A stretch of 32,091 nt of DNA from Paludibacteraceae bacterium. Lineage in GTDB: Bacteria > Bacteroidota > Bacteroidia > Bacteroidales > Paludibacteraceae. The position numbers and the translations under genes are program-made. The DNA is taken from assembly GCA_016283095.1 (NCBI GenBank), contig JAEEMG010000036.1, forward strand, positions 1 through 32,091. The letters are read 5' to 3'. The notes under the pieces were generated by a model. That model was not told where the DNA came from. It was given only the letters and a program-made list of their open reading frames with translations, and did not search any database. Positions 1-8,833 of the stretch are shown here, piece after piece. The first letter of the stretch is position 1; every line of letters starts with the position of its first letter.

Positions 1-1769
1 GGAGTCGGCTCAAAATCATCAAACAATGAGCGTTGTGTCATTTGTGTCGTGTCAGACGGTACGGACGTTGGAGTCGGTTGACTCTTTCGTCTTTCCACAC
101 TTTCACGGTGTATGTATGCCAACAAAGTAATCGTTTGCAACGTCTTTCCAAGACCCATATCATCAAGAAGAATGCATCCGATGGCTGAAAGATAATGGTT
201 TACAAGGAATTGGAATCCCTCAATCTGATATTTACGTAATGTGGCATTCACAAAATCCGGCACATCGACTTTGACATTCGTCAGCGTGGGGATTTCCTTT
301 TTCTCCAGCACTGTTTCTAGCAAAACAGTTGACGAGCGGTGCAGTCTCACATCATCAGTCTTTGATGCGGACGCCACTTTGGCAAGGTCGGCATAGGTAG
401 AAAACCAGATGTCAGGGATGACGAAAAACCTACCGTCTTCAAAATTGAAAATATGCTCGCCATTCTTGATAAGCATGGCGATTTCTTTGAAACGGATTTT
501 CTCTTCACCCACTTCAACATACATCTTCAAATCATACCAATCGCCGATGACATCGTGTTTGTAGACAAGACGTGGTTCTAATGGAATGAATTTCGGAGCG
601 TCGATTATAACATTGTCAATCAAACCATTATAATCTGAAATCCATTGGTATATATTATGTTCGGCACTGTTGTCCTCACAGATTAGATGATCATCGGATT
701 TTGTCAAACCAGTTTCCAATACCTCTTCTAAAATGCAATTCTCCATAATCGTGTTTCTCTCAACGATGAAGAATTTAGGTCGGCCGTTTACAAATCCTGC
801 GTATTCCACTCCTTTTGACGAATTGTCAAGATTGTAGTTGAATGTCTTGTCGTCGTACTGGTATTCCACCGTTGGAACTAAAGAACTTTTGTGATTCAAC
901 GACTTGTCGATCGTCAGCTTCAGTACCGGCGACACATTTACATTGACAGCTGTGATTCCATCAAGTATGACGTCGAATTTCGACAACATATCGGAAATGA
1001 AAGATTTGCAATAATGGTCGACATTTTCCTGTTTCACAACGATTTCCGACTTCAGGAAGAATGGGTTAAGGATGGTCGATCTGGCATTCTCAAACACAAG
1101 GATCCTAGATCCGTATGTCGACGCGTAGTTTTCCAGCATGAACACAGCCATGCACGGATTGGTGCACACTATCTTCACATCCTTTCTCTCAATATTGTTG
1201 AGTGGAATAATCTGTCCGGAATGGGAAATATTCATACTATAATGAATAGATCCGTCCGGGAAAAAAGAGAATTTTGGATGCACCGCAGATTTTTCGTCTG
1301 TGATGTTGAAACAGTCTGATTTTAGGATTTGTTTTGCGTGAGGCTGACGTACAGCGACAATAATATCGGGGTTGGCAGCAAGTATGGAATATATTTCCTT
1401 TGCTTGCGAATCGATATAGTTTAATATCTTAGCGAAGATGGAATCGTTGCGACGTAGGTTCTCTTTATTGTCGTAGACAGCCTTCATCTTGGCTATTTCT
1501 GTGTTGTAGACGGATATAGAGTATTTGGATTTCCTTACAAACAGATTAAAGATGTTCTCAGGCTCATAATTTGTGGTTTTTCGTACTAAAACTTTCTCCT
1601 TTTCATCGAGATCTTCCACAATCATGTCATTATTGCTGACAAAACGAACGATATCATAAGAGCCGTTGCTGTTTTCTTTCAGCAAAGCACTTAGGAAAAT
1701 CCCGTCAAAAAATTGGTCGGAAGAAACTAAAATCGCGAATTTTATTTGGCTGTCGTTTCCTTCCACCAT
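1..1769 (-). CDS. SNF2-family DEAD/DEAH helicase, N-terminal part (cut by window edge)
   Basis: The minus strand is open from an ATG at 1769 to the left edge, about 589 codons, with no stop. An in-frame TGA lies 6 nt upstream of this ATG, so it is the earliest possible ATG, and an AAGGTG ribosome-binding site precedes it (about 1777-1784). The first ~500 residues match no domain I can name. At about residue 511 an LRKYQ..GF motif (SNF2 Q-motif-like) begins, followed at about 536-543 by DDMGLGKT, the Walker A/motif I of SNF2 ATPases. A Ser/Thr/Pro-rich stretch then contains a LFDDF segment, an insertion of a kind I recall from Bacteroidota SNF2 proteins. The C-terminal helicase lobe lies outside the window. 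The family remodels DNA-protein complexes using ATP. The start overlaps the end of menC by 28 bp, so the two are probably co-transcribed and translationally coupled. Confidence 0.85.
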   Translation of the reverse strand, partial: MVEGNDSQIKFAILVSSDQFFDGIFLSALLKENSNGSYDIVRFVSNNDMIVEDLDEKEKVLVRKTTNYEPENIFNLFVRKSKYSISVYNTEIAKMKAVYDNKENLRRNDSIFAKILNYIDSQAKEIYSILAANPDIIVAVRQPHAKQILKSDCFNITDEKSAVHPKFSFFPDGSIHYSMNISHSGQIIPLNNIERKDVKIVCTNPCMAVFMLENYASTYGSRILVFENARSTILNPFFLKSEIVVKQENVDHYCKSFISDMLSKFDVILDGITAVNVNVSPVLKLTIDKSLNHKSSLVPTVEYQYDDKTFNYNLDNSSKGVEYAGFVNGRPKFFIVERNTIMENCILEEVLETGLTKSDDHLICEDNSAEHNIYQWISDYNGLIDNVIIDAPKFIPLEPRLVYKHDVIGDWYDLKMYVEVGEEKIRFKEIAMLIKNGEHIFNFEDGRFFVIPDIWFSTYADLAKVASASKTDDVRLHRSSTVLLETVLEKKEIPTLTNVKVDVPDFVNATLRKYQIEGFQFLVNHYLSAIGCILLDDMGLGKTLQTITLLAYIHRESVERRKSQPTPTSVPSDTTQMTQRSLFDDFEPT

Positions 1770-2764
1770 ATTTTTTCACCTTCTATGTACAAACCTTTGT
1801 CTATATTGTTGCTATAGATCATTCCAGTGCCGAGTCCTTGTGGAATATCAACATTAATTGTAGACGACCATTGTGAGATGGCAAGCAGACCGACATTGCT
1901 TTCAAGAGCTGATGTCGCCCAATAACCGATGCCACGCTCTTTGGCTGTTTTGATCCACTCGTTAGCACCTGTCAAACCACCGCATAAAGTTGGTTTCAAT
2001 ATGATATATTGTGGTTTGACAGTGTCGAGCAATTCTGCCATCTCATCCGCACGTTTTGTTCCGATCAACGATTCGTCAAGCGCAACGTCGACACGGCTTT
2101 CCGAACAACAACGTGTAAGGCCAGCGATGTCTGCCACTTTCACGGGTTGCTCAATTGAATGGATATCAAGAGAATGAAGTATAGGTTCAACTTCATTCAG
2201 ATAAAAATCAGATGTATATGCACAATTAGCGTCTACACGCATCGTTATTGAGTTTCCGAACTCAGCACGTATAGCTTTGAGCAAATCCATCTCTTTATTG
2301 AAATCCTTGCTGCCTATCTTGAATTTCAGGCAACGGAATCCCATATCATATTTTTCTTTTGCACGACGCAGCATCACATCAATCTCACCCATCCAAATGA
2401 GTCCGTTGATTCGTATGCCATCCTTTCCTTTGCAGAAAGGAGTGTCGAAAATTCTCTCACTTCCTCGTCTCATCTGCATCTCAGCACACTCAAACGCGAA
2501 TCTCGCAGATGAGAGATTAGTGAAATCAATTTTACTCAAGTCTCCATGACGCTCATACTCTGCGGCTTTTGTTTTCAGAATATCATATAGGCCATCGCCA
2601 TATTCCGGGCTTAATCCATATAATGGAGCACACTCTCCCATACCAGAATTACCGTTTTCATCGGTGATTTTGATATAAAATGCAGTATGGTCGTCGAGTG
2701 ACCCACGTGATGTGAACACTCGCTCGTTGAAAATCAATTTATATGGCGTAATGGAGACTTTCAT
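1742..2764 (-). CDS. menC: o-succinylbenzoate synthase (menaquinone biosynthesis)
   Basis: A 340-residue enolase-superfamily enzyme. It dehydrates SHCHC to o-succinylbenzoate in the cytoplasmic branch of menaquinone synthesis. Visible catalytic features are the KxK pair at 147-149 (CLKFKIG), metal ligands Asp178 (RVDAN), Glu205 (IEQP) and Asp230 (ALDES), and Lys257 (ILKP) on the opposite face. Dipeptide epimerases share this fold and these residues, but the neighbouring menB makes MenC the better call. It starts with ATG 43 bp after menB. Its last 28 bp are also read by the helicase gene in another frame. menE, menD and menF are not in this window; menE is often next to menC in relatives, as I recall. 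Confidence 0.9.
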   Translation of the reverse strand: MKVSITPYKLIFNERVFTSRGSLDDHTAFYIKITDENGNSGMGECAPLYGLSPEYGDGLYDILKTKAAEYERHGDLSKIDFTNLSSARFAFECAEMQMRRGSERIFDTPFCKGKDGIRINGLIWMGEIDVMLRRAKEKYDMGFRCLKFKIGSKDFNKEMDLLKAIRAEFGNSITMRVDANCAYTSDFYLNEVEPILHSLDIHSIEQPVKVADIAGLTRCCSESRVDVALDESLIGTKRADEMAELLDTVKPQYIILKPTLCGGLTGANEWIKTAKERGIGYWATSALESNVGLLAISQWSSTINVDIPQGLGTGMIYSNNIDKGLYIEGEKIWWKETTAK

Positions 2765-2807
2765 TTATAGATTGATGATGGATGGTGAATGATAGCCATC
2801 AAACTTG

Positions 2808-3623
2808 TTATGGGAATTTCGGATATTTTGAGAAATCTGGTTTTCTTTTTTCCAAGAATGCTTTTGAACCTTCGTGTGCTTCATCAAGATTGTAGTAAAG
2901 CATAGTCATATCGCCAGCAAACTCCTGTATGCCGACCTGTCCGTCAAGTTCTGCGTTCAATCCACGTTTGATCATACGTAGAGCGAGAGGCGACAACTCC
3001 ATCATCTTCTCTGCCCACTCCACATAAGCGTCTTCAAGTTCAGCCAAAGGAACAACTCTGTTCACCAAACCCCAATCCAAAGCCTGCTGGGCTGTGTATT
3101 GCTGGCATAAGAACCAAATCTCACGTGTACGTTTCTGGCCAATTACAGATGCCATATATGATGATCCGAATCCGGCGTCGAAACTACCTACACGAGGACC
3201 AGTCTGACCGAATTTTGCATTTTCAGATGCGATTGTAAGGTCGCAGACAACATGAAGGACATGTCCGCCACCGATAGCATAACCATTGACTGCCGCAATA
3301 ACAGGTTTAGGCAGACTGCGTATCTGCTTCTGCACGTCAAGCACCGACAGACGTGGCACACCACCTTCGTCGATATATCCACCTTTTCCTTTGCAGTGCA
3401 TGTCACCACCCGCACAGAATGCGACGTCTCCAGCACCAGTAAGCACCACGACATTGATGTCGGAATGTTCACGGCAGATTGCCAAAGCATCAGACATTTC
3501 TGCTGTAGTGAGAGGAGTGAATGCGTTGCGGTAACGCTCTCTGTTGATTGTTATACGGGCGATTCCGTTATAGAAATCAAAAATGATCTCCTTATATTCT
3601 TTGATTGTTGTCCAATTTCTCAT
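2808..3623 (-). CDS. menB: 1,4-dihydroxy-2-naphthoyl-CoA synthase
   Basis: A 271-residue crotonase-fold enzyme of normal MenB length. It closes the second ring of the naphthoquinone from o-succinylbenzoyl-CoA. The oxyanion-hole segments are visible: AGGD at 71-74 and the [10 protein letters not shown] stretch near 115-124. The MenB signature GSFDAGFGS at 146-154 contains the active-site Asp region, and the C-terminus ends KYPKFP, typical of MenB. The start ATG is 33 bp downstream of murA and the gene runs straight on to menC, so it belongs to the long minus-strand operon that begins at pyrB. Respiration with menaquinone fits an anaerobic or microaerobic Bacteroidales. Confidence 0.95.
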   Translation of the reverse strand: MRNWTTIKEYKEIIFDFYNGIARITINRERYRNAFTPLTTAEMSDALAICREHSDINVVVLTGAGDVAFCAGGDMHCKGKGGYIDEGGVPRLSVLDVQKQIRSLPKPVIAAVNGYAIGGGHVLHVVCDLTIASENAKFGQTGPRVGSFDAGFGSSYMASVIGQKRTREIWFLCQQYTAQQALDWGLVNRVVPLAELEDAYVEWAEKMMELSPLALRMIKRGLNAELDGQVGIQEFAGDMTMLYYNLDEAHEGSKAFLEKRKPDFSKYPKFP

Positions 3624-3656
3624 GATTCAAATAAAAAAAGATTCGGCGAAATGGGA

Positions 3657-4967
3657 TTAGCCAACTCGTGAAATATGTGCGCCAAGAGCTTTCAATCTCT
3701 CGTCGATCTGCTCATAACCACGGTCGATCTGGTCGATGTTGGAAATAGTGCTTGTGCCTTCTGCACTCAATGCTGCGATCAAAAGCGCGATACCGGCACG
3801 AATATCAGGCGACGACATCTTGGCTCCACGAAGTTTTCCGTTTTTTCCAAGGCCAATCACAGTGGCACGGTGAGGGTCGCACAAAATGATCTGGGCTCCC
3901 ATATCGATAAGTTTGTCGACGAAGAACAGACGGCTTTCAAACATCTTCTGATGAATCAAAACACTTCCTTCTGCCATCACAGCAACAACAAGGAATACAG
4001 AAAGCAAGTCTGGTGTCAATCCTGGCCATGGAGCATCTGATATTGTAAGGATACCACCGTCGATGAATTTGTCGATAACCATAGGTGTTGAACCGTGCAC
4101 AACGATATCATCACCCTTAATCTCCAAGTCGACACCTATTTTCTTGAATGCAGACGGGATGATTCCCAAATCAGGCATGTTGACATTCTTGATTGTGATT
4201 TCCGACTTTGTCATTGCAGCCATTCCGATGAAACTGCCCACTTCAATCATATCTGGAAGTAGACGGTGCTTGCATCCATTAAGTTTTTTGACTCCTTCGA
4301 TTGTAAGCAGGTTGGAACCGATTCCTTTGATTTTGGCTCCCATAGTCACAAGCATCTTGCAAAGTTGCTGTACGTAAGGTTCACAAGCTGCATTATAGAT
4401 AGTTGTGGTGCCATTGGCAAGAACTGCAGCCATCAGGATATTGGCTGTACCAGTCACGGAAGCCTCTTCAAGAAGCATATATTTGCCCTGCAATCCGTCT
4501 TTAGTTCCAACACGGTAGAGACTGCCTTTAGCATCGTAGTTGAATTCCGCACCAAGTTCAATCAAACCATGGAAATGGGTATCCAAACGTCGTCTACCAA
4601 TCTTATCTCCTCCTGGTTGAGGGATGATAGCCTTTCCGAAGCGAGCAAGAAGCGGACCGATAAGCATCACCGATCCACGAAGCATGGTGCATGATTTAGC
4701 AAACTCCTCGGTTTCGATATAGTCAAGATTGATGTTTGAGGCACAGAAAATATAAGTGCCCTTGCTAACCTTTCTTACACTTACTCCAAGGTTGATTAGC
4801 AACTGAATTAGGTTGTTGACATCAAGGATGTCAGGCACATTGCTGATCTCAATTTCTCCTTCAGAAAGCAATGTGGCGCAAATCACCTGTAATGCCTCGT
4901 TTTTTGCGCCGGCCGGAGTTATTTCACCGGATAGGCTGTAGCCGCCTTCAATTACAAATTTTGCCAT
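3657..4967 (-). CDS. murA: UDP-N-acetylglucosamine 1-carboxyvinyltransferase, Asp-type active site
   Basis: A 436-residue EPSP-synthase-fold enzyme that transfers enolpyruvate from PEP to UDP-GlcNAc, the first committed step of peptidoglycan synthesis. Lys22-Asn23 (AGAKNEA) are the conserved PEP-binding residues. The loop that carries Cys115 in E. coli reads PGGDKIGRRRLDTH here, so Asp121 replaces the Cys. Known Asp-type MurA enzymes (for example in mycobacteria) are active but are not alkylated by fosfomycin, so target-based resistance is inferred. The gene follows the flavin reductase with a 2-bp gap and precedes menB by 33 bp, placing a cell-wall gene between pyrimidine and menaquinone genes. 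Confidence 0.97.
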   Translation of the reverse strand: MAKFVIEGGYSLSGEITPAGAKNEALQVICATLLSEGEIEISNVPDILDVNNLIQLLINLGVSVRKVSKGTYIFCASNINLDYIETEEFAKSCTMLRGSVMLIGPLLARFGKAIIPQPGGDKIGRRRLDTHFHGLIELGAEFNYDAKGSLYRVGTKDGLQGKYMLLEEASVTGTANILMAAVLANGTTTIYNAACEPYVQQLCKMLVTMGAKIKGIGSNLLTIEGVKKLNGCKHRLLPDMIEVGSFIGMAAMTKSEITIKNVNMPDLGIIPSAFKKIGVDLEIKGDDIVVHGSTPMVIDKFIDGGILTISDAPWPGLTPDLLSVFLVVAVMAEGSVLIHQKMFESRLFFVDKLIDMGAQIILCDPHRATVIGLGKNGKLRGAKMSSPDIRAGIALLIAALSAEGTSTISNIDQIDRGYEQIDERLKALGAHISRVG

Positions 4968-4969
4968 TA

Positions 4970-5554
4970 TTATTTAGTTCTTTGTTTTTTATTCTTTTTT
5001 CTTACAGACCATCCGAAAGTGCCAATCATATCTCCCAGCGTGAAGTATTCACCATGGGAATACGCGATAAGCTCAGCTTTGTCAAGTTCGAATTTGCCTG
5101 TCTCTTTGTCGATATACTTGTCGTCTGCCAGCACGTTCACCACATCAGCGATAAACATGTCGTGGCTGCCAAGTTTCATGATCTCACGCACTTTGCATTC
5201 GATTGCGACGGGAGACTCTTCCACGTAGACGGAATTGATCACCGCAGTTTTTTGGGGAGTCAGGTGAGCCTCTTTGAATTTGTTGTAGTCTCTACCCGAC
5301 CTTACGCCGCACCAGTCTGTGGCTTTGGCTATTGACTTGGAAGTCAGGTTGATGACGAATTCTCCTGTACGTTTGATGATCTGGTAGCTGTGTCGCTCCG
5401 GACGGATCGAGACGTAGCACATAGGAGGATTGGTACAAATAGTGCCCACCCAGCTTGCAGTGAATACGTTGTAGCTTTCAGCGTCGTCACCACAGGAAAT
5501 CAGTGCGGCAGGCACTGGATATATCATATTGCCTGGCTTGAATGTCAGTCTCAT
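4970..5554 (-). CDS. flavin reductase-like (FMN-binding split-barrel) protein
   Basis: A 194-residue protein of the flavin reductase/flavoredoxin family (PF01613 type). The N-terminal half holds the family pattern: PVPAALISCGD, then NVFTASWVGTICTNPPM, a CYVSIRPERHSY flavin-binding strand and turn, and FVINLTS. A CGVRSGRDYNKF segment follows near residue 80. The C-terminus is a basic tail (RKKNKKQRTK). The family binds FMN and moves electrons between NAD(P)H or other donors and acceptors; the substrate cannot be told from sequence. Its ATG overlaps the pyrI stop by one base (TAATG), so translation is probably coupled. The role within a pyrimidine, cell-wall and menaquinone operon is unknown. 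Confidence 0.85.
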   Translation of the reverse strand: MRLTFKPGNMIYPVPAALISCGDDAESYNVFTASWVGTICTNPPMCYVSIRPERHSYQIIKRTGEFVINLTSKSIAKATDWCGVRSGRDYNKFKEAHLTPQKTAVINSVYVEESPVAIECKVREIMKLGSHDMFIADVVNVLADDKYIDKETGKFELDKAELIAYSHGEYFTLGDMIGTFGWSVRKKNKKQRTK

Positions 5555-6015
5555 TACAACACAATGATATCCTCTACGTCAACCGTTTTTTCGCAGTATT
5601 GGCAGACGTATGTCTCTGCAGACGGATGAAGCTGACGGAATTTAGTCTTCATCGGCTCGTTGTTTGTGATGCACTTAGGATTCAAGCATTTCATCACGCC
5701 GATCACCTCCTGCGGATAGTTCAATGCCATCTTTTCCACCACCTTATAATCACGGATGATGTTGATTTTGGCATGAGGAGCTATAAGCGCAACCTTGTTC
5801 ACCTCCGTCTGTTCTAAAAATTTCTCGGAAATCTTTATTATAGCCTTCTTGCCAAGCTTGGCACTGTCGAGATTATATCCGAAAGTGATCTGGCTGTGAG
5901 TATTCTTTAGGTTAAGAATAGCGATCACTTTGAAAAGCTTGTCCGAAGGAATATGGTCGATCACTGTACCCTCTTTGAGAGCAGCAACTTTTAATTCTTT
6001 ATTGTCGATAGTCAT
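5554..6015 (-). CDS. pyrI: aspartate carbamoyltransferase regulatory chain
   Basis: A 153-residue PyrI of normal length. The N-terminal allosteric domain, which binds nucleotide effectors in the family, is followed by the zinc domain with ligands Cys110, Cys115, Cys138 and Cys141 (C-x4-C...C-x2-C) that docks on the catalytic chain. Its presence indicates a class B dodecameric ATCase with allosteric control, as in enterobacteria. It lies 10 bp after pyrB and is followed by the flavin reductase with a one-base overlap. The ATG at 6015 gives the expected N-terminus. Confidence 0.97.
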   Translation of the reverse strand: MTIDNKELKVAALKEGTVIDHIPSDKLFKVIAILNLKNTHSQITFGYNLDSAKLGKKAIIKISEKFLEQTEVNKVALIAPHAKINIIRDYKVVEKMALNYPQEVIGVMKCLNPKCITNNEPMKTKFRQLHPSAETYVCQYCEKTVDVEDIIVL

Positions 6016-6025
6016 TGTTGCAAAA

Positions 6026-6937
6026 TTAGATTAAACCAAGAGCGTCACAAATCACAGCCTGACGGGCATACATTCCGTTTTTAGCCTGCTGGAAATAGTA
6101 AGCCTGTGGTGTGTCGTCAACATCATTAGCTATTTCGCCGACGCGAGGAAGCGGATGAAGAACCTTCATGTTAGGACGTGTGTTTCCAAGCATTGATGCG
6201 CATAGAGTGTACACGTTCTTCACTCTTTCGTATTCCATCAAGTCGGAGAAACGCTCCTTCTGCACTCTCGTCATATATAATATGTCTGTATTGCCAATCA
6301 CGTCTTGAGACAATTCTTTCAAATCCTGGAAAGGGATGTTATTCTCTTTGCAGAACAACTTGTATTTCTCAGGCATAGCCAGTTCGTTTGGAGCGACGAA
6401 ATTGAAAGTTGGAGAGAAATGAGACATCGCCATGATAAGCGAGTGTACTGTACGTCCATATTTCAAGTCGCCAACCATTGTGATGTTGATATCGTTGAGT
6501 CTTCCCTGAGTCTGCTGGATAGTGAAAAGGTCAAGCATTGTTTGGGTTGGATGCTGGTTCGCACCGTCTCCTGCATTGATGACAGGAACATCGGTAACTT
6601 CAGACGCGTATCTTGCAGCTCCCTCTATGTGGTGGCGCATCACGATAACGTCAGCGTAGTTGCTCACCATCTTAATTGTATCCTTTAGCGTCTCGCCCTT
6701 TGATGTGCTGGACGTAGCAGCGTCGCTAAAACCGATAACTCTTGCACCAAGACGGTTGGCTGCAGTTTCAAAACTCAAACGTGTGCGAGTAGAAGGCTCA
6801 AAGAAAAGTGTTGCCACAACCTTTCCTTGCAATATCTGTTGATTGGGGTTCTTTTCAAACTCTTTAGCGGCAGACAACACTCTTAAAATATCGTCTTTGC
6901 TGTAGTCTGTAATAGAAACCAAACTTTTACCTTTCAT
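6026..6937 (-). CDS. pyrB: aspartate carbamoyltransferase catalytic chain
   Basis: A 303-residue enzyme forming carbamoyl-aspartate in de novo pyrimidine synthesis. The carbamoyl-phosphate loop STRTR is at 49-53, MRHH near 100-103, HPTQT at 129-133, and the HPLPRVGEI segment that contacts aspartate lies near 260. It is the first gene of the minus-strand run pyrB-pyrI-flavin reductase-murA-menB-menC-helicase. A divergent 150-bp AT-rich spacer separates it from parA. I could not find a convincing -33/-7 pair for pyrB in that spacer; the closest -7 candidate is a TAATTTAG on the minus strand at 6965-6972. Confidence 0.97.
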   Translation of the reverse strand: MKGKSLVSITDYSKDDILRVLSAAKEFEKNPNQQILQGKVVATLFFEPSTRTRLSFETAANRLGARVIGFSDAATSSTSKGETLKDTIKMVSNYADVIVMRHHIEGAARYASEVTDVPVINAGDGANQHPTQTMLDLFTIQQTQGRLNDINITMVGDLKYGRTVHSLIMAMSHFSPTFNFVAPNELAMPEKYKLFCKENNIPFQDLKELSQDVIGNTDILYMTRVQKERFSDLMEYERVKNVYTLCASMLGNTRPNMKVLHPLPRVGEIANDVDDTPQAYYFQQAKNGMYARQAVICDALGLI

Positions 6938-7038
6938 TGTATGACTTATTGAAAAATTACACCGCTAAATTACAATAATTTTGCAAAAACTTAAAACAAT
7001 AAAGCAACAAAGAATTAATGATAATAAAAAAAACTCAC

Positions 7039-7046
7039 TATATTTG
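7039..7046 (+). promoter_or_regulatory. putative -7 element for the parA operon
   Basis: TATATTTG fits the Bacteroidota -7 consensus TAnnTTTG and lies 41 bp upstream of the parA ATG, in the spacer between divergent pyrB and parA. No good TTTG is present at the expected -33 spacing (TTAA is found there instead), so this is a partial match only. Confidence 0.5.
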
Positions 7047-7087
7047 CGAACGAAAAAAGAATTAGAATTATTTATAACAAAGAATTT

Positions 7088-7879
7088 ATGGGCAAGATCA
7101 TAGCAATAGTTAATCAAAAAGGCGGTGTCGGCAAAACGACAACGACTGTGAACTTGGGCGCTTGTTTAGCTACATTAGACAAGAAAGTTCTTATAATTGA
7201 TGCGGACCCTCAGGCTAATGCTTCGTCAGGATTGGGATTGGATATTTCCGAACTCAACAATACTATCTATGAGTGTATGTTGGACGGGGCTAATCCAAAG
7301 GATGGTGTGCAGAACACTAGTCTTGAGTGCTTGAAGATTTTGCCTTCACATATCGACCTTGTCGGAGCTGAAATAGAGCTTCTTCAGGTGGAAGAGAGAG
7401 AGAGCGTTTTGAAAAAAGTGCTTGCGGGAATCAAAGATGACTACGACTTTATTCTGATAGACTGCTCACCTTCCCTTGGTATGGTCACTGTCAACGCCCT
7501 GACAGCTGCCGACTCTGTGCTTATTCCTGTCCAGGCTGAGTATTTTGCACTTGAAGGTATCGCCAAGTTGGTGAATACAATGCAGATCGTGAAGAAGAAA
7601 TTGAATCCATCTCTTTCAATTGAGGGATTCCTTATCACTATGTATGACCCTCGCGCAAGATTGGGTCGCCAGGTGATTGAGGAGATCACTCGCTACTTCG
7701 GCGAAATGACATTCCAGACGGTAATCAACAGAAATGTGAAACTGGCAGAGGCTCCAAGCTTTGGCCAGAGCATTATCGAATATGATATTGAAAGTAAGGG
7801 TGCTCAGAACTATATGCAGTTCACTCAGGAGTTCCTTGCTCGCAACGCATCAAAAACATATTCTGGAGAACTTAAATAA
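7088..7879 (+). CDS. parA: chromosome-partitioning ATPase ParA/Soj
   Basis: A 263-residue ParA-family ATPase. The deviant Walker A KGGVGKTT is at 11-18, followed by LIIDADPQANAS (A' box) and FILIDCSPSLG (Walker B). Short proteins of this type without an N-terminal DNA-binding domain are the chromosomal ParA/Soj form; with ParB they move newly replicated origins. parB begins 6 bp after the stop. The chromosomal origin may lie nearby on the chromosome, but no parS or DnaA-box cluster was recognised in this window. Confidence 0.96.
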   Translation: MGKIIAIVNQKGGVGKTTTTVNLGACLATLDKKVLIIDADPQANASSGLGLDISELNNTIYECMLDGANPKDGVQNTSLECLKILPSHIDLVGAEIELLQVEERESVLKKVLAGIKDDYDFILIDCSPSLGMVTVNALTAADSVLIPVQAEYFALEGIAKLVNTMQIVKKKLNPSLSIEGFLITMYDPRARLGRQVIEEITRYFGEMTFQTVINRNVKLAEAPSFGQSIIEYDIESKGAQNYMQFTQEFLARNASKTYSGELK

Positions 7880-7885
7880 CATAAG

Positions 7886-8833
7886 ATGCTGAACAACAAT
7901 AACAAAAATAAATTTAAGCCTGGTGGTCTGGGCAAAGGTCTTGGTGCTCTTTTGGGTGACAAGAATATGTCTGAGGAGAAAAAAGCTGAGGTTGAAGAGA
8001 AAATTGAAAATCTGAAAGGATCTTCTTCCCTTGAGGAGATCTCTTTGGATCTCATTGAAGCTAATCCCGATCAGCCTCGACGCGAGTTTGACTCTGAAAA
8101 GATGCAGGAACTTGCTGATTCCATCAAGCAGATTGGTGTGATTCAGGCTATTACAGTTCGTAAAGTTGGTGACAAATATCAGATTATCTCTGGTGAACGT
8201 CGTTACAGAGCATCAAAACTTGCTGGTTGCACTACAATCCCAGCTTACATCAAGGATATTTCAGACAATGAAGTGCAGGAGATGGCTCTTGTGGAGAATA
8301 TCCAAAGAGAGGATTTGAATGCTGTGGAAATTGCGATGGCTTACCAGAATCTGATGCAGGTGTGCAACTACACTCAGGAACAGGTAAGTGAGAGAGTTGG
8401 AAAAAACAGATCCACTGTCACAAACTATCTTCGTATCCTTCGTTTGCCAGCACCTGTCCAGGTAGGTTTGAAGGAACGTAAAATCGAAATGGGACACGCC
8501 CGTGCCCTACTTGGTTTGGATGATGAGAACGAAATCATCCAGGCTTATCAGAAGGTGGTGAGAGACTGTATGTCTGTAAGAAAAACGGAGCAGATGGTGC
8601 AGGATGAAAAATCGAAGAAGTTCGATTCTGATCCTGAGACTCCTGCTAAACCTTCCAAACAGTTGCCAGAGGAATATGAGGCATTGAAGAATCGTTTGCA
8701 GAAAATCTTTAATGTTAAATCAGATTTGGTTCGCAACAACAAGGGTGCTGGAAAGATTACAATTCCGTTCGGAAGTGATGATGAACTTGAAAAGATCATA
8801 GAAACATTGGATAGCATCCAGAGAGGTGAATAA
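7886..8833 (+). CDS. parB: chromosome-partitioning protein ParB (CTPase, parS-binding)
   Basis: A 315-residue ParB. The N-terminal GGLGKGLGALLG segment is the usual ParA-interacting peptide. Next come the N-terminal CTPase domain with GERRYRA (103-109) and ENIQRE (137-142), a helix-turn-helix at about 164-187 (TQEQVSERVGKNRSTVTNYL) for parS recognition, and a C-terminal dimerisation part. The family loads on parS as a CTP-dependent clamp. The last bases overlap the likely GTG start of the next gene. Confidence 0.96.
   Translation: MLNNNNKNKFKPGGLGKGLGALLGDKNMSEEKKAEVEEKIENLKGSSSLEEISLDLIEANPDQPRREFDSEKMQELADSIKQIGVIQAITVRKVGDKYQIISGERRYRASKLAGCTTIPAYIKDISDNEVQEMALVENIQREDLNAVEIAMAYQNLMQVCNYTQEQVSERVGKNRSTVTNYLRILRLPAPVQVGLKERKIEMGHARALLGLDDENEIIQAYQKVVRDCMSVRKTEQMVQDEKSKKFDSDPETPAKPSKQLPEEYEALKNRLQKIFNVKSDLVRNNKGAGKITIPFGSDDELEKIIETLDSIQRGE

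Noticed and set aside
891-1319. Plus-strand ORF opposite the helicase gene
   Set aside because: The minus-strand helicase frame is open through the whole region and carries a recognisable SNF2 motif; the plus-strand ORF shows no known motif and is a shadow.
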